From positions 620,001 to 684,000 of the forward strand of contig NZ_JBNAGH010000003.1 in the NCBI RefSeq assembly GCF_049801095.1: a stretch of 64,000 nt of DNA. Reading direction: 5' to 3'. This stretch comes from Dinoroseobacter sp049801095 (GTDB taxonomy: Bacteria; Pseudomonadota; Alphaproteobacteria; Rhodobacterales; Rhodobacteraceae). This document shows, one piece after another, positions 34,544 through 43,529 of the stretch (the first letter of the stretch is position 1; every line of letters begins with the position of its first letter). Below the pieces are notes generated by a model that made no database searches, was not told the origin of the DNA, and saw nothing but the letters and a program-made list of their open reading frames with translations. The translations under genes were made by a program, and so were the position numbers.

Positions 34544-35871
34544 GGCGCGGTCACCACGGGCAGTTCCAGCCGCATGCAGGTCCCGGTCTCGGTCGGCACA
34601 TGCAAGAGCCGCCCGCCATGCTCATCGGCAATCTTGTGGGAAATCGCGAGGCCCAGCCCCGTCCCCTGCCCCACGGGTTTCGTGGTGTAGAACGGATCGA
34701 AGATATGCGGGGCCACATCCGCGGGAATCCCCGGCCCCGTATCGGTGACATCGAGGGTCAGCAGATCCCCGGTCTGGTAGACGTCCAAATGCAGCGATGC
34801 ATCCTCCTGATCGGCCATGGCATCTACGGCGTTTTGCACCAGATTCATGACCACTTGCTGAATATGCCCCGGCTTGCCCGCGACCGGGGCCGCATCGAGC
34901 CCCATGAAGGTAATCCGCAGCTCGCCCTTTGCCCCGCGCGCGACCCAGCTCGCCGCCGTCCGCGCCGCCTCGGCCAGATCGAACTCCTCGGTCTCGCCTG
35001 AACCCTCCGCCGAGAGCCGCCGCAGATCGGCCACGATATCGCGCACCCGTTCCGCCCCGTCCCGGGCCCCGTCAATTGCCTCGCGCAGGTTGCGGATCTC
35101 CCGGTCGAGCTTCAGCTCCTCGCGGAGCGACACGAGCTCGGCCCGGTCCGCGCCCTCCTGCACCCGCTCGAAATAGGTCTCGAACTTGGTGGCGTAGCGC
35201 TCCATGGCATGGGCGTTCGCATAGACGAAACTGATCGGGTTGTTCAGCTCATGGGCCACGCCCGCGAGCAGCCGACCCAGCGAGGCGAGCTTTTCATTGC
35301 GCACCAGCTGGGCCTGGGTCTGTTGCAGGGCGTCATGGCTCTTGGCGAGCTCGGCATAGGCCTGGCGCAGCTCGCCCACGGGCCGCCCGGTCAGAACCGC
35401 GCCCGTCGCGCGCCCGCGATCATCGAGCCGCGGCGCGATGTTGAACTCCAGCGTCGCCGCCCCATCGGCCAGATCCAGATCCGCCTCGAAATCCACCCGC
35501 GCCTTGGCCGAGATCGCCGCCTGCAAAGCATCCGCCAACCGGGGCCGGTCCGCTTCGGTGAACAGCGCAGCGACGGGCGTCTCAAGGATCTCTTCCCGGT
35601 CCCGCTCCGCCAACCGCAGGAGCGACGCGCTGCATTCTTGCAGATCCCCGGTCCGCGACACGACCAGGAGCACATCCGAAACCGAGGCCATGACTGACCC
35701 CATGAAGCGGCGCAGATCCTCAAGCTCGCGGTTGCGCGCCTCCAGCGCGGTCTGGTTCTCGATCAGAGCGGAATAGGTGTCATCGACGGCCCGCAACACT
35801 TCGGACCATGCGGAATCGTCAATCCCGGACAGGCTCCCCGATTGGGGCGTGGAGGGCGGCTCAAGGCGCAT
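34540..35871 (-). CDS. hupT: Sensor histidine kinase HupT
   Basis: The 443-residue cytoplasmic kinase has a PAS domain (about residues 50-165), a coiled linker, a dimerisation/phosphoacceptor helix with His207 in LAGVAHELNNPISFV, and a HATPase domain with N, G1, F and G2 boxes (MNLVQNAVDAM, DTGPGIPAD, FDPFYTTKPVGQGTGLGLAI). In R. capsulatus, HupT is reported to phosphorylate HupR when H2 is absent, and HupUV suppresses this in H2. No membrane helix is present. It begins 65 bases after the acyl-CoA ligase stop; its promoter must be in or before that gap. Confidence 0.95.
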   Translation of the reverse strand: MRLEPPSTPQSGSLSGIDDSAWSEVLRAVDDTYSALIENQTALEARNRELEDLRRFMGSVMASVSDVLLVVSRTGDLQECSASLLRLAERDREEILETPVAALFTEADRPRLADALQAAISAKARVDFEADLDLADGAATLEFNIAPRLDDRGRATGAVLTGRPVGELRQAYAELAKSHDALQQTQAQLVRNEKLASLGRLLAGVAHELNNPISFVYANAHAMERYATKFETYFERVQEGADRAELVSLREELKLDREIRNLREAIDGARDGAERVRDIVADLRRLSAEGSGETEEFDLAEAARTAASWVARGAKGELRITFMGLDAAPVAGKPGHIQQVVMNLVQNAVDAMADQEDASLHLDVYQTGDLLTLDVTDTGPGIPADVAPHIFDPFYTTKPVGQGTGLGLAISHKIADEHGGRLLHVPTETGTCMRLELPVVTAP

Positions 35872-35936
35872 GGATCAAAGCCTAGTCCCAATCGCCGCTT
35901 TAGGCGAGGGGATGATCTGGCGCAGGGGGGCGGGGC

Positions 35937-37454
35937 CTAATCGCCCCGCAACCGGGCCCGCAAGTCGGTCTTGAGGACCTTTCCGTAATTGTTCTTGGGC
36001 AGTGCTTCGATGGCGATATAGGCCTTGGGCCGCTTGAACCGCGCGATCTGATCGAGGCAGAGCGCGTCAAGCGCCGCCTCCGCCAGAGCCGCGCCGGGGG
36101 TGGGGACGACAAAGGCCACGACCTCCTCGCCCCAGTCTGGATGGGGCCGCCCCACGACCGAGACCTCGGCCACGCTCTCATGGGTCAGGAGCACCTCCTC
36201 GACCTCGCGCGGATAGACGTTGGAGCCGCCCGAGATGATCATATCCTTGGACCGGTCCACCATGGTCAGATAGCCATCCGCATCGAGCCGCCCCATATCC
36301 CCGGTCCAGAGCCAGCCGTCCTTGATGGTGTCCGCCGTGGCCTCGGGCCGGTTCCAATAGCCCAGCATCAGACCCGCGCCGCGCACAGCGATCTCGCCGG
36401 TCTCGCCTACAGGCACGGGCGCGCCGCTCTCATCGAGGATGGCGACCTCGCTGATGGTCTGGGCCGTGCCGACCGAGGCCAGCCGCGCCTGCCAGTTCGG
36501 ATGGGTGCGATCGCTCACATCCGCCCGGCTCAGCGCTGTGATCCCCATGGGGCACTCGCCCTGCCCGTAAACCTGCACGAAGCGGTCGCCCAGAACCTCG
36601 ACCGCCTCCATGATGTCGGCCAGATACATCGGCCCGCCCGCATAGATGACGGTCTTGATCCCGTCCCCCGTGGCGCCCGTCGCCTTGGCCACATCGATCA
36701 TCCGGCGCACCATGGTCGGGGCGGCGAACATGCTGATCGCGCGCATCTCGGCGGCCAGTGCAAAGATCTCCGCCGGCTCGAACCCGCCGCTCTCGGGCAC
36801 CACATGGCGCGCGCCGCGCAGCACATGCATGAAGTTGTAGATACCCGCCCCATGGCTCATGGGCGCGGCATAGAGGATCGCATCCTCGGCGCTGACCTCG
36901 TCCACATCCACGAAATAGCTGAGGGTCATGGCGGTGATGGTGGCCGTGCTTATCATCACGCCCTTGGGCTTGCCCGTGGTGCCGGAGGTGTAAAAGAGCC
37001 AGGCGAGATCCTCGCGCGCCATCTCCACCGGCTCGGCCATGGGAGGCGTGGCGAGCATCCCGGCGAAATCGGCACCGCCACTGACCACGCAAGGGCACGC
37101 GGGCGCGACCTCGGCGAGCCCCTCGGCCAGATCCGGGGTGGTAAAGCATAGGGTCGCCTGCGCATCCGACAGGATCCATTCCGCCTCCCGCGGATGGAGC
37201 TTGGCATTGATCGGGATCGCCGCCGCACCGCTCCACCAGATGCCATAGATCACCCGCAGGTAATCCGTGCAGTTCTTCATGAAGACGCCGACCCGGTCGC
37301 CCTTGCCGATCCCGCGCGCGGCCAGCGCCGCCCCGATCCGGGCCGCCTGATCGGCAAAACCCGCATAATCCGTCTCCAGCGTGGTACCGGTATAGAGGGC
37401 GGGGGCATCTGGGCTGCGCGTGGCACTGCGCGCCAGCCAAAGGGCGAAATTCAT
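35937..37454 (-). CDS. Class I adenylate-forming acyl-CoA synthetase
   Basis: The 505-residue protein has the AMP-binding P-loop FYTSGTTGKPKGVM (about residues 152-165), VYGQGECPMGITAL, GWLWTGDMGRLDADGYLTMVDRSKDMIISGGSNVYPREVEE, and the C-terminal catalytic Lys in LPKNNYGKVLK. It activates a carboxylic acid with ATP and links it to CoA. It is the last gene of the minus arm, 62 bases after dctM, and may act on a product of this island. The chain-length class is not clear. Confidence 0.88.
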   Translation of the reverse strand: MNFALWLARSATRSPDAPALYTGTTLETDYAGFADQAARIGAALAARGIGKGDRVGVFMKNCTDYLRVIYGIWWSGAAAIPINAKLHPREAEWILSDAQATLCFTTPDLAEGLAEVAPACPCVVSGGADFAGMLATPPMAEPVEMAREDLAWLFYTSGTTGKPKGVMISTATITAMTLSYFVDVDEVSAEDAILYAAPMSHGAGIYNFMHVLRGARHVVPESGGFEPAEIFALAAEMRAISMFAAPTMVRRMIDVAKATGATGDGIKTVIYAGGPMYLADIMEAVEVLGDRFVQVYGQGECPMGITALSRADVSDRTHPNWQARLASVGTAQTISEVAILDESGAPVPVGETGEIAVRGAGLMLGYWNRPEATADTIKDGWLWTGDMGRLDADGYLTMVDRSKDMIISGGSNVYPREVEEVLLTHESVAEVSVVGRPHPDWGEEVVAFVVPTPGAALAEAALDALCLDQIARFKRPKAYIAIEALPKNNYGKVLKTDLRARLRGD

Positions 37455-37516
37455 GCAGTCACTTTCTTAAAGCGCAATGTCAGAAGGGCAGGCTAGTCCG
37501 GCCTCCTGCACCCTGT

Positions 37517-38830
37517 CTAGCCACCGCGCCCGGGCAGCCATGTGGCCAGCGGCGGGAAGAGGATCAAGAGCGCCACCAGCGCCAGCGAGCACAGGATGAA
37601 CGGGATCGCCGCCAGATAGATCTCGCGCATGGTCGTGCTCGGCGGGGCCACGCCCTTCATCACGAAAAGCAAAAGACCAAAGGGCGGGGTCGTAAAGCTG
37701 ATCTCCAGCGCCAAGAGCATGATCAGCCCGAACCACACGAGATCAAAGCCCAGGCTCTCGGCCAGCGGAAAGAAGATCGGTACGGTCAGGAGCATGATCG
37801 AGATCTGCTCCATGAACATGCCAAGGATCAAAAGCACCCCGAACATCGCCAAGAGCATCCAGATCGGGTCGAGCTCGAACCCCGTCGCCCAGGTGATCAG
37901 CCCGCGCGAGGCGCCGGAAAAGGCCAGAAGCTGGCTGAAGGTCGCCGAGCCAAAGACGATCATATAGGCCATGAGCGTGACCTTGAGCGCGCCGATAACC
38001 GACGTCTTCAGAGCCTTGAGCGTGAGGCACCGGAACGCAGCCGCCAGCAGGATCACCCCCAGCGCGCCAAAGGCCGCCGCCTCGGACGGGGTGACAATGC
38101 CAAAGATCATCAGGGTGACAATGACGATCATCACCCCCACCATGGGCACCACATCCCGGAGAAGCAGGCCAAGCTTGGCCAGCGCCGAGATCGGCGAGAC
38201 GTCATAGGCCGGGGCCGCGCTCGGGTCCCGCCGGGTCTGGACGTAGATCGTGGCGATATAGAACCCGGCAAGGATCAACCCCGGGAACACCCCGGCGATC
38301 AGCAATGCGCCAACATCGATTTGTGCCAGCGTGGCCAGCAGGACCGCGAGCGCCGAGGGCGGGATGATGATCGCAAGCCCCCCGGTGCCGAGGATCGGCC
38401 CGATGCTCATATGGGATTTGTAGCCGCGCGCCTGCATCTCCGGCACCATCAGGCTGCCCAGCAGGGCGGTGGATCCCATGGAAGACCCCGAGAGGGTCGA
38501 AAACCCCGTCCCGCCCAGCACGGTGACATAGCTCAGCCGCCCAGGCAGGCGCCCCAGCAGCCGGTCAATGGCCGTGAACATGCGCCCGCCAAGGCCGGTG
38601 TGGAAGAAGATCTCCCCCATCAGCAGGAAAAGCGGGATCGGCACCAGCGCGAATTTCGTCAGCGCCCCGAGCCCGTTGTTCAGCAGTTGCACGACCCCCC
38701 GGTCGCCGCCCATGAACACCCAGGCCCCGAGGATATTCGCCGCCAGAAAGGCCAGCGCCACGGGCATGCCCAGCGCCATGAGCGCCACGATGGCCCCCAA
38801 GAGCAGGGCCAAAGCCTCAAACCATTCCAT
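37517..38830 (-). CDS. TRAP transporter large permease (DctM family)
   Basis: The 437-residue membrane protein has about 12 helices and DctM signatures: MALGMPVALAFLAANILGAWVF, FSTLSGSSMGSTALLGSLMVPEMQARGY, GTGGLAIIIPPSALAVLLATLAQIDVG, and near the end TTPPFGLLLFVMKGVAPPSTTMREIY. It is a full second TRAP permease, distinct from the partial one at the left edge. It lies 12 bases after the small permease. Confidence 0.95.
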   Translation of the reverse strand: MEWFEALALLLGAIVALMALGMPVALAFLAANILGAWVFMGGDRGVVQLLNNGLGALTKFALVPIPLFLLMGEIFFHTGLGGRMFTAIDRLLGRLPGRLSYVTVLGGTGFSTLSGSSMGSTALLGSLMVPEMQARGYKSHMSIGPILGTGGLAIIIPPSALAVLLATLAQIDVGALLIAGVFPGLILAGFYIATIYVQTRRDPSAAPAYDVSPISALAKLGLLLRDVVPMVGVMIVIVTLMIFGIVTPSEAAAFGALGVILLAAAFRCLTLKALKTSVIGALKVTLMAYMIVFGSATFSQLLAFSGASRGLITWATGFELDPIWMLLAMFGVLLILGMFMEQISIMLLTVPIFFPLAESLGFDLVWFGLIMLLALEISFTTPPFGLLLFVMKGVAPPSTTMREIYLAAIPFILCSLALVALLILFPPLATWLPGRGG

Positions 38831-38842
38831 CGGGCCATTCCA

Positions 38843-39349
38843 TTATTCGTGGATCCCCGCTTCGCCCGAATGCAGGATCTCGCGCCCGACCACGAAGCGC
38901 GTGAACTCCAGCGCCATGAAACCAAAGGCAATGGGGAAGGAGATCGTCAGCATCCAGCGCGGAAAGAAATAGGCGCGGACGTCATAGTCGTTCCGCTCCA
39001 GATTGCGCAGGCAGAGCTCCACACCTTTCCAGGCAAGGATCACACAGACCAGCACACATAGGAGTGCGACCGCCCGGCTCACCACCTGCCGCACCCCCTC
39101 GGGCAGGGCGGCGGTGACAAGCTCGATATGCACATGCCCCTTCTCGCGCACGAGCCAGGGCGCCCCAAGCATCGTCAGGTAGAGAAGACTGTATTCCGCG
39201 GATGTGAAGAGCCAGGCAAAGGGCTGCACCCCCGCATTGCGCATCACCACCGAGACGATCACCGAGACCATCAGCCAGACAAGGCCGAGCCCCGCGAGGG
39301 CGGCCATCCCGACGATCCATCCGTCATAGAGTTTCACGAGCACGCGCAT
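38843..39349 (-). CDS. TRAP transporter small permease (DctQ family)
   Basis: The 168-residue protein has four membrane helices (about 13-33, 48-68, 88-108 and 130-150) with the conserved ...LGAPWLVREKGHVHIELV loop between helices two and three, typical of DctQ. It starts 52 bases after the binding protein gene and precedes dctM. Confidence 0.93.
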   Translation of the reverse strand: MRVLVKLYDGWIVGMAALAGLGLVWLMVSVIVSVVMRNAGVQPFAWLFTSAEYSLLYLTMLGAPWLVREKGHVHIELVTAALPEGVRQVVSRAVALLCVLVCVILAWKGVELCLRNLERNDYDVRAYFFPRWMLTISFPIAFGFMALEFTRFVVGREILHSGEAGIHE

Positions 39350-39401
39350 GGGCGGGGCGGGTCCGCGCCGACGGGCTTGCCCCGTCGGCGCCTCTCTCAG
39401 A

Positions 39402-40412
39402 TCAATCCTGCGCCGGATCGTAGAAGAGCGAGATCAGCGTGTCGTAATTGCCGTCCCCCGAGGGATGCTCGGCCATCAGACCCTTCATCCGCTCCCAGGT
39501 CTTCTCACGTGCGGCGGCCAGGTACCGCGCCTTGGCATCGCCCTCGAGGCTCACGACCTTCATACCGCCCGCATCCAGCGCCTTGAAATCCTCATCGCGC
39601 TTGGCCGTCAGGGCCGCAACACTGTCCTTCTCATGCTGGATCGCCACATCCTGCAGGATGGTGCGGGCCTCCTCGCTGAGGCTCTCCCATTTCTCGAGGT
39701 TCACGATCACCCCGAGATCGGTCGAGAAGAAGCTCGGCTCGATCCGGTAGTTCAGGAACTCGTTCCACTTCAGGTCAATCAGCCCGATCTGGGTCCAGCC
39801 CGTGGCATCCACCACGCCCCGCTCCAGCGCCGCATAGACATCCGTCGTGGGCAGATCGATCACCTGCGCGCCGAGATACTCGGTGAAGAACGCGTTATAA
39901 ACCGCGTTGCCACGCAGCTTGATGCCCGCCACGCTCAGATCGCCGTCATCCTCGAAGGTCGGCTCATCCACGGTCCAGAGGTTGTAGCTCACGCCGCTGT
40001 CGAACCAGCCGAGATATTTCAGGCCCATCTTCTCCTGATGGATCTGGTCGATCAGCTCGGTCCCGCCATTCATCCGGGTCTCGACCGCCGTGAGGTTCGA
40101 AGCCACCATCGCGTCCTTTTCAGGCAGCGCACCGCCATAGAAGGAGCCGGGCGTATAGACCATATCCACGATCCCGTCGCGCACCGCATCGGGCTGCTGG
40201 AACATGCCGATCGCCTCGGGACCACCCCGCACCTCGATCTGCACCACACCCTCGCCCGCGGCATTCACCTTGTCGACGAATTCCAGAAAGCTCTTGGTGT
40301 AGATCAGCGTGGTCGGAAAGGCATGGACCGCAGTCAGCGTGTCCATGGACCAGGCCGCACCACCCAGCCCGAGGCTGCCGGCGAGCACGGTGCCCAATAC
40401 GGTATGTTTCAT
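39402..40412 (-). CDS. TRAP transporter periplasmic substrate-binding protein (DctP family)
   Basis: The 336-residue protein has an N-terminal signal peptide (MKHTVLGTVLAGSLGLGGAAWS, cleavage near residue 23). DctP core features are RGGPEAIGMFQQPDAVRDGIVDMVYTPGSFYGG, then PTTDVYAALERGVVDATGWTQIGLIDLKWNEF, and LSEEARTILQDVAIQHEKDSV. The Arg of the IEVRGGPEAI region is the usual carboxylate ligand, so the ligand is probably a carboxylic acid. The ATG at 40412 has AGGAG 8-9 bases upstream. Confidence 0.94.
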   Translation of the reverse strand: MKHTVLGTVLAGSLGLGGAAWSMDTLTAVHAFPTTLIYTKSFLEFVDKVNAAGEGVVQIEVRGGPEAIGMFQQPDAVRDGIVDMVYTPGSFYGGALPEKDAMVASNLTAVETRMNGGTELIDQIHQEKMGLKYLGWFDSGVSYNLWTVDEPTFEDDGDLSVAGIKLRGNAVYNAFFTEYLGAQVIDLPTTDVYAALERGVVDATGWTQIGLIDLKWNEFLNYRIEPSFFSTDLGVIVNLEKWESLSEEARTILQDVAIQHEKDSVAALTAKRDEDFKALDAGGMKVVSLEGDAKARYLAAAREKTWERMKGLMAEHPSGDGNYDTLISLFYDPAQD

Positions 40413-40506
40413 CACTTCGCTCCTTCATGTTCGGTTCGCGCTGCGGCGACCCAGTTCCCTGTTGTGGCACCTGTCCGGGGCGATGCCTGTGCCCCTTTTG
40501 CCGCGT

Positions 40507-41160
40507 TCAAACGCGGTCTGGTCTTGTCTCTGCTGCAAGCCCCGGGGGCCGCACCGCCGCCCAGGGTCGGGCCCGCGCATCCCGGTCGCGAAAGGCGGTG
40601 ATATCCGCCGCATAGGCCCGGGTCAGATCGATGTCGTCCCAACCTTCCATGAGTTTCTGCCGCCAAACCGGGTCGAGCCTGAACGGCACCCGACAGGCAG
40701 GCCCGACGATCTCGCAGGCTTCCAGATCCACGGTCACCGGGCGCGGCGCCTCGCCTAGCCCGGCCAGCATCGCGGCGGCCACATCCTCGCTGACCTGCGC
40801 CGGGCAGAGCCCGTTATTCACCGCATTGGCCGCAAAGATATCGCCAAAGCTCGGGGCCACGACCACGCGGATCCCGTAATCGATCAGGGCATAGACCGCC
40901 GCCTCCCGGGAGGAGCCGCAGCCGAAATTCCGCCCCGCCACGAGCACGCTGGCCCCGGCGCTCTCGGTTCTGTTCAGCACAAACTCGGGCAGGCGCGCGC
41001 CCGCCCCGTCAAACCGCAGATCATGGAGGAGGAACCCGCCATAGCCCGCCTCTCGCGGCGTCGCCATGAAGCGCGCCGGGATCAGCTGATCCGTGTCGAC
41101 CCCATCCATGGGGAGACCCACGGCGAGGCCCTCATGGGTCTGCCAGCCGCGCGCGCTCAT
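40507..41160 (-). CDS. LeuD-like hydro-lyase small subunit (3-isopropylmalate dehydratase family)
   Basis: The 217-residue protein has MDGVDTDQLIPARFM (about residue 18) and the signature LVAGRNFGCGSSREAAVYALIDYGIRVVVAPSFGDIFAANAVNNGLCP, which forms part of the substrate site of aconitase-like enzymes. It pairs with the large subunit immediately upstream (ATGA overlap). Placement with a GntR regulator and TRAP genes, and without leuB or leuA, suggests a catabolic hydratase/dehydratase such as those acting on methylated malates. The exact substrate is unknown. Confidence 0.88.
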   Translation of the reverse strand: MSARGWQTHEGLAVGLPMDGVDTDQLIPARFMATPREAGYGGFLLHDLRFDGAGARLPEFVLNRTESAGASVLVAGRNFGCGSSREAAVYALIDYGIRVVVAPSFGDIFAANAVNNGLCPAQVSEDVAAAMLAGLGEAPRPVTVDLEACEIVGPACRVPFRLDPVWRQKLMEGWDDIDLTRAYAADITAFRDRDARARPWAAVRPPGLAAETRPDRV

Positions 41161-42554
41161 GCCACCGCCCTCCCGGCCAGAAGGGGGCGAACATCGGTGA
41201 TCTCGCCCGTGACCGCCGCTGCGGCGACCATGGCGGGCGACATCAGATGCGTGCGCGCACCGGGGCCTTGCCGCCCCTTGAAATTCCGGTTGGTGGTCGA
41301 GGCGCAGCGCGCGCCCGGCGCCACAAGATCGCCATTCATGCCCACGCACATGGCACAGCCCGCGCCCGTCCAGTCGAGCCCGGCAGCGGTGAAAATCCGG
41401 TCGAGCCCCTCCTGCTCGGCCTGCGCTTTCACCCGGGCCGAGCCGGGCGAGACCTGTCCCGGCACCTTGGCCGCGCGCCCTGCGAGCACAGCCGCTGCCG
41501 CGCGCAAATCCTCGATCCGGCCATTGGTGCAGGACCCGATGAAGACCTGATCCACGGGCAGGCCCGCAATTGGGCGCCCCGCCTCTAAGCCCATGTAAGT
41601 TAATGCAGAATTAACCTCTCCACCTTCCCCGCGGGGAAGGTTGCCGGTCACGGGAATGGCCTGATCCGGCCGCGTCCCCCAGGTCACGACCGGCGCGATC
41701 TGCGCGCAGTCGAGGCTCTCTTCACGGTCAAACGCGGCCTCCGGGTCGCTGGGCAGGGCCGCCCAATCGGTACAGGCCTTGTCCCAACCCCCGCCTTGGG
41801 GCGCATAGGGTCGGTCCTTGAGATAGGCGAAAGTGGTCTCATCCGGCGCGACGAGACCGAGCTTGGCCCCGCCCTCGATCGAGAGGTTGCACAGGGTCAT
41901 CCGCCCTTCCATCGAGAGGCCCAGGACCGCAGCGCCCGTGTATTCGATGGCATGGCCCCGGGCCGCATCCGCCCCGAACCGCGCGATCCAGGCCAGCGCC
42001 ATGTCCTTGGCCCCGACACCGGGTCCCAACGCGCCGTCAAAGCGCAGCCGCAAGGTCTTGGGCCGGGCCTGCCAAATGGTCTGGGTGGCCAGCACATGGG
42101 CCACCTCCGTCGCGCCGATCCCGAAGGCCAGCGCGCCGAACGCGCCATGGGTCGAGGTGTGGCTGTCGCCGCAATTGATGGTGAGACCGGGGAGGGTCAG
42201 CCCCTGCTCGGGCCCGATCACATGGACGATCCCCTGATCCGGATCCATCAGGTCAAAGAGGCGGATCTTGTGCCGCGCCGCGTTCTCCTTGAGCCGGGTG
42301 ATCATGCTGCGGATCTCGGGCGTGGCGCCTCCCTTTTCGCGGTTCCGCGTGGGGGCATAGTGGTCGACCACGGCGAAGGTCTGCTCCGGTACAGCGACGG
42401 GCAGGCCCCGGGCCGCAAGCTTGGCAAAAGCGTGGTGCGAGCCCTCATGCAGCAGGTGGCGGTCCACCCAGAGGAGCGAGGTGCCATCCTCGCGCCGGAG
42501 CACCTCATGGGCGTGCCAGAGCTTCTCCAGCAGGGTGCGCGGAGCCGCGCTCAT
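41157..42554 (-). CDS. LeuC-like hydro-lyase large subunit ([4Fe-4S], aconitase superfamily)
   Basis: The 465-residue protein has HEVLRREDGTSLLWVDRHLLHEGSHHAF, INCGDSHTSTHGAFGALAFGIG, FIGSCTNGRIEDLRAAA and GAGCAMCVGMNGD; the three Cys of CGDS, GSCTNG and GAGCAMC bind the [4Fe-4S] cluster. It hydrates or dehydrates a 2- or 3-hydroxy acid. ATG overlaps the GntR stop. The linker near residue 300 is encoded by two consecutive inverted repeats (see 41596-41640). Most organisms have another leuC for leucine synthesis, which I cannot check here. Confidence 0.9.
   Translation of the reverse strand: MSAAPRTLLEKLWHAHEVLRREDGTSLLWVDRHLLHEGSHHAFAKLAARGLPVAVPEQTFAVVDHYAPTRNREKGGATPEIRSMITRLKENAARHKIRLFDLMDPDQGIVHVIGPEQGLTLPGLTINCGDSHTSTHGAFGALAFGIGATEVAHVLATQTIWQARPKTLRLRFDGALGPGVGAKDMALAWIARFGADAARGHAIEYTGAAVLGLSMEGRMTLCNLSIEGGAKLGLVAPDETTFAYLKDRPYAPQGGGWDKACTDWAALPSDPEAAFDREESLDCAQIAPVVTWGTRPDQAIPVTGNLPRGEGGEVNSALTYMGLEAGRPIAGLPVDQVFIGSCTNGRIEDLRAAAAVLAGRAAKVPGQVSPGSARVKAQAEQEGLDRIFTAAGLDWTGAGCAMCVGMNGDLVAPGARCASTTNRNFKGRQGPGARTHLMSPAMVAAAAVTGEITDVRPLLAGRAVA
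41596..41640. repeat. Two consecutive inverted repeats inside the leuC-like gene
   Basis: Reading the plus strand, GTTAAT-gcaga-ATTAAC (41599-41615) is followed by the perfect 18-bp palindrome CCTTCCCCGCGGGGAAGG (41623-41640). Both lie in frame in the weakly conserved linker before YMGLEAG. Palindromes of this strength in coding sequence are unusual. Confidence 0.55.
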
Positions 42555-43363
42555 GCAACCCCCTCCGACGGGCTGGGCGGCTCGCTCAGTACCGGCTCCC
42601 AATGGCGATTGTCCTCGGCTCCGACCCGGCAGAGGGTCATGTCGAGCCGGTAGAGATCGGGCCGGTAGAGCGCCGAGAGGTACTCGATCCCCTGCCCGTC
42701 CACATCACGCACGACCCGGGTCAGCGCCGTCAGAGCCGAGCCCACGGCCACGTCTAGCGCATCCGCGACCTCGGGTGTCGCGAGCGTCGCGGTCACCGAT
42801 TGATGGGCGGAGGCGATGCGTACCCCGCTGCGCTCCAGCAGGCGAAAGAGCGGCGTGGTCGCCAGATCCGCCTCGGAGTAATTCGTCGCGATCCGCGCGG
42901 GCACATGGGTGGTGAGATGCGAGAAGGGCACCCCGCCCAGCAGGCGCACCCGCGTGGCGGTCTGCACCTGCTCGGACGGCTCCAGCGCCAGCGCTTGCAG
43001 CACCGCGCCCGGCGCCTCGCCATAGGAGAAGGCCAGGAGCCGCGCCTCGGTGCGCTGCCCCATCTCCACCAGTTGCGGCATGAGAGACGCCAGATTGCCC
43101 GTCAGGACCGAGCCCGCCGCCCCCGGCGCGCACACCACGCTGCCTGCGCCCGCGCGCTTGTCGATCAGCCCATCCTCGGCCAAGGCCTCCAATGCGCGGC
43201 GGATCGTGACCCGGCTCACCCCGAAGCGGGCGGCGAGCTTCTGCTCGCCCGGCAACAGGTCCCCCGGGCGCATGGCATCCTGCACGATCATATCGCGCAA
43301 CTGCAGGTAGACCCGCCGTGCCTTGCCCCCCTCGGGGAGGTGTGTGCCGCTGCCGCCATCCAT
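42551..43363 (-). CDS. GntR-family regulator (HutC/UTRA type) of the second catabolic island
   Basis: The 270-residue protein has a GntR winged helix (about residues 15-82: VYLQLRDMIVQDAMRPGDLLPGEQKLAARFGVSRVTIRRALEALAEDGLIDKRAGAGSVV) and a UTRA effector domain (about 105-255, with TATRVRLLGGVPFSHLTTHVPARIA and DVDGQGIEYLSALYRPDLYRLDM). It is the first gene of the minus arm and divergent from the plus arm, so it can control both. The start at 43363 follows GAGAGGGCGACG. Effector unknown, likely an acid of the pathway. Confidence 0.9.
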   Translation of the reverse strand: MDGGSGTHLPEGGKARRVYLQLRDMIVQDAMRPGDLLPGEQKLAARFGVSRVTIRRALEALAEDGLIDKRAGAGSVVCAPGAAGSVLTGNLASLMPQLVEMGQRTEARLLAFSYGEAPGAVLQALALEPSEQVQTATRVRLLGGVPFSHLTTHVPARIATNYSEADLATTPLFRLLERSGVRIASAHQSVTATLATPEVADALDVAVGSALTALTRVVRDVDGQGIEYLSALYRPDLYRLDMTLCRVGAEDNRHWEPVLSEPPSPSEGVA

Positions 43364-43420
43364 GATGCGTCGCCCTCTCTTCCTAAGCGCCACCTAGCCC
43401 GGTTCGGCGCAGGCGCAAGA

Positions 43421-43490
43421 TTTTGGATCACAAACCCTACCCTTTTTGGTCCATCGCCATAGCTTCACCTGTATCAAAAAGCAGACAGGT
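43421..43490. promoter_or_regulatory. Candidate operators in the divergent GntR/tautomerase promoter region
   Basis: The 166-base gap holds direct repeats TTTTGGATCA (43421-43430) and TTTTGGTCCA (43444-43453), and an inverted repeat ACCTGT-N12-ACAGGT (43467-43490). The latter contains CCTGTATCAA (43468-43477), the same ten bases seen in the operator-like palindrome at 3683-3692 near the other GntR gene. Confidence 0.45.
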
Positions 43491-43529
43491 CCGTGCCGGA
43501 ACCCGATCTGCGAGGGGGGAAGACAGCGG

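Noticed and set aside
40413..40506. Hairpin GGGGC...GCCCC followed by TTTT in the leuD-dctP gap
   Set aside because: The short five-pair stem and T-run are on the strand opposite to transcription of the flanking genes.
40507..42554. Assignment of the leuCD-like genes to leucine biosynthesis
   Set aside because: No leuA or leuB nearby, and the genes are coupled to a GntR regulator and a TRAP transporter; the general family name is kept instead.
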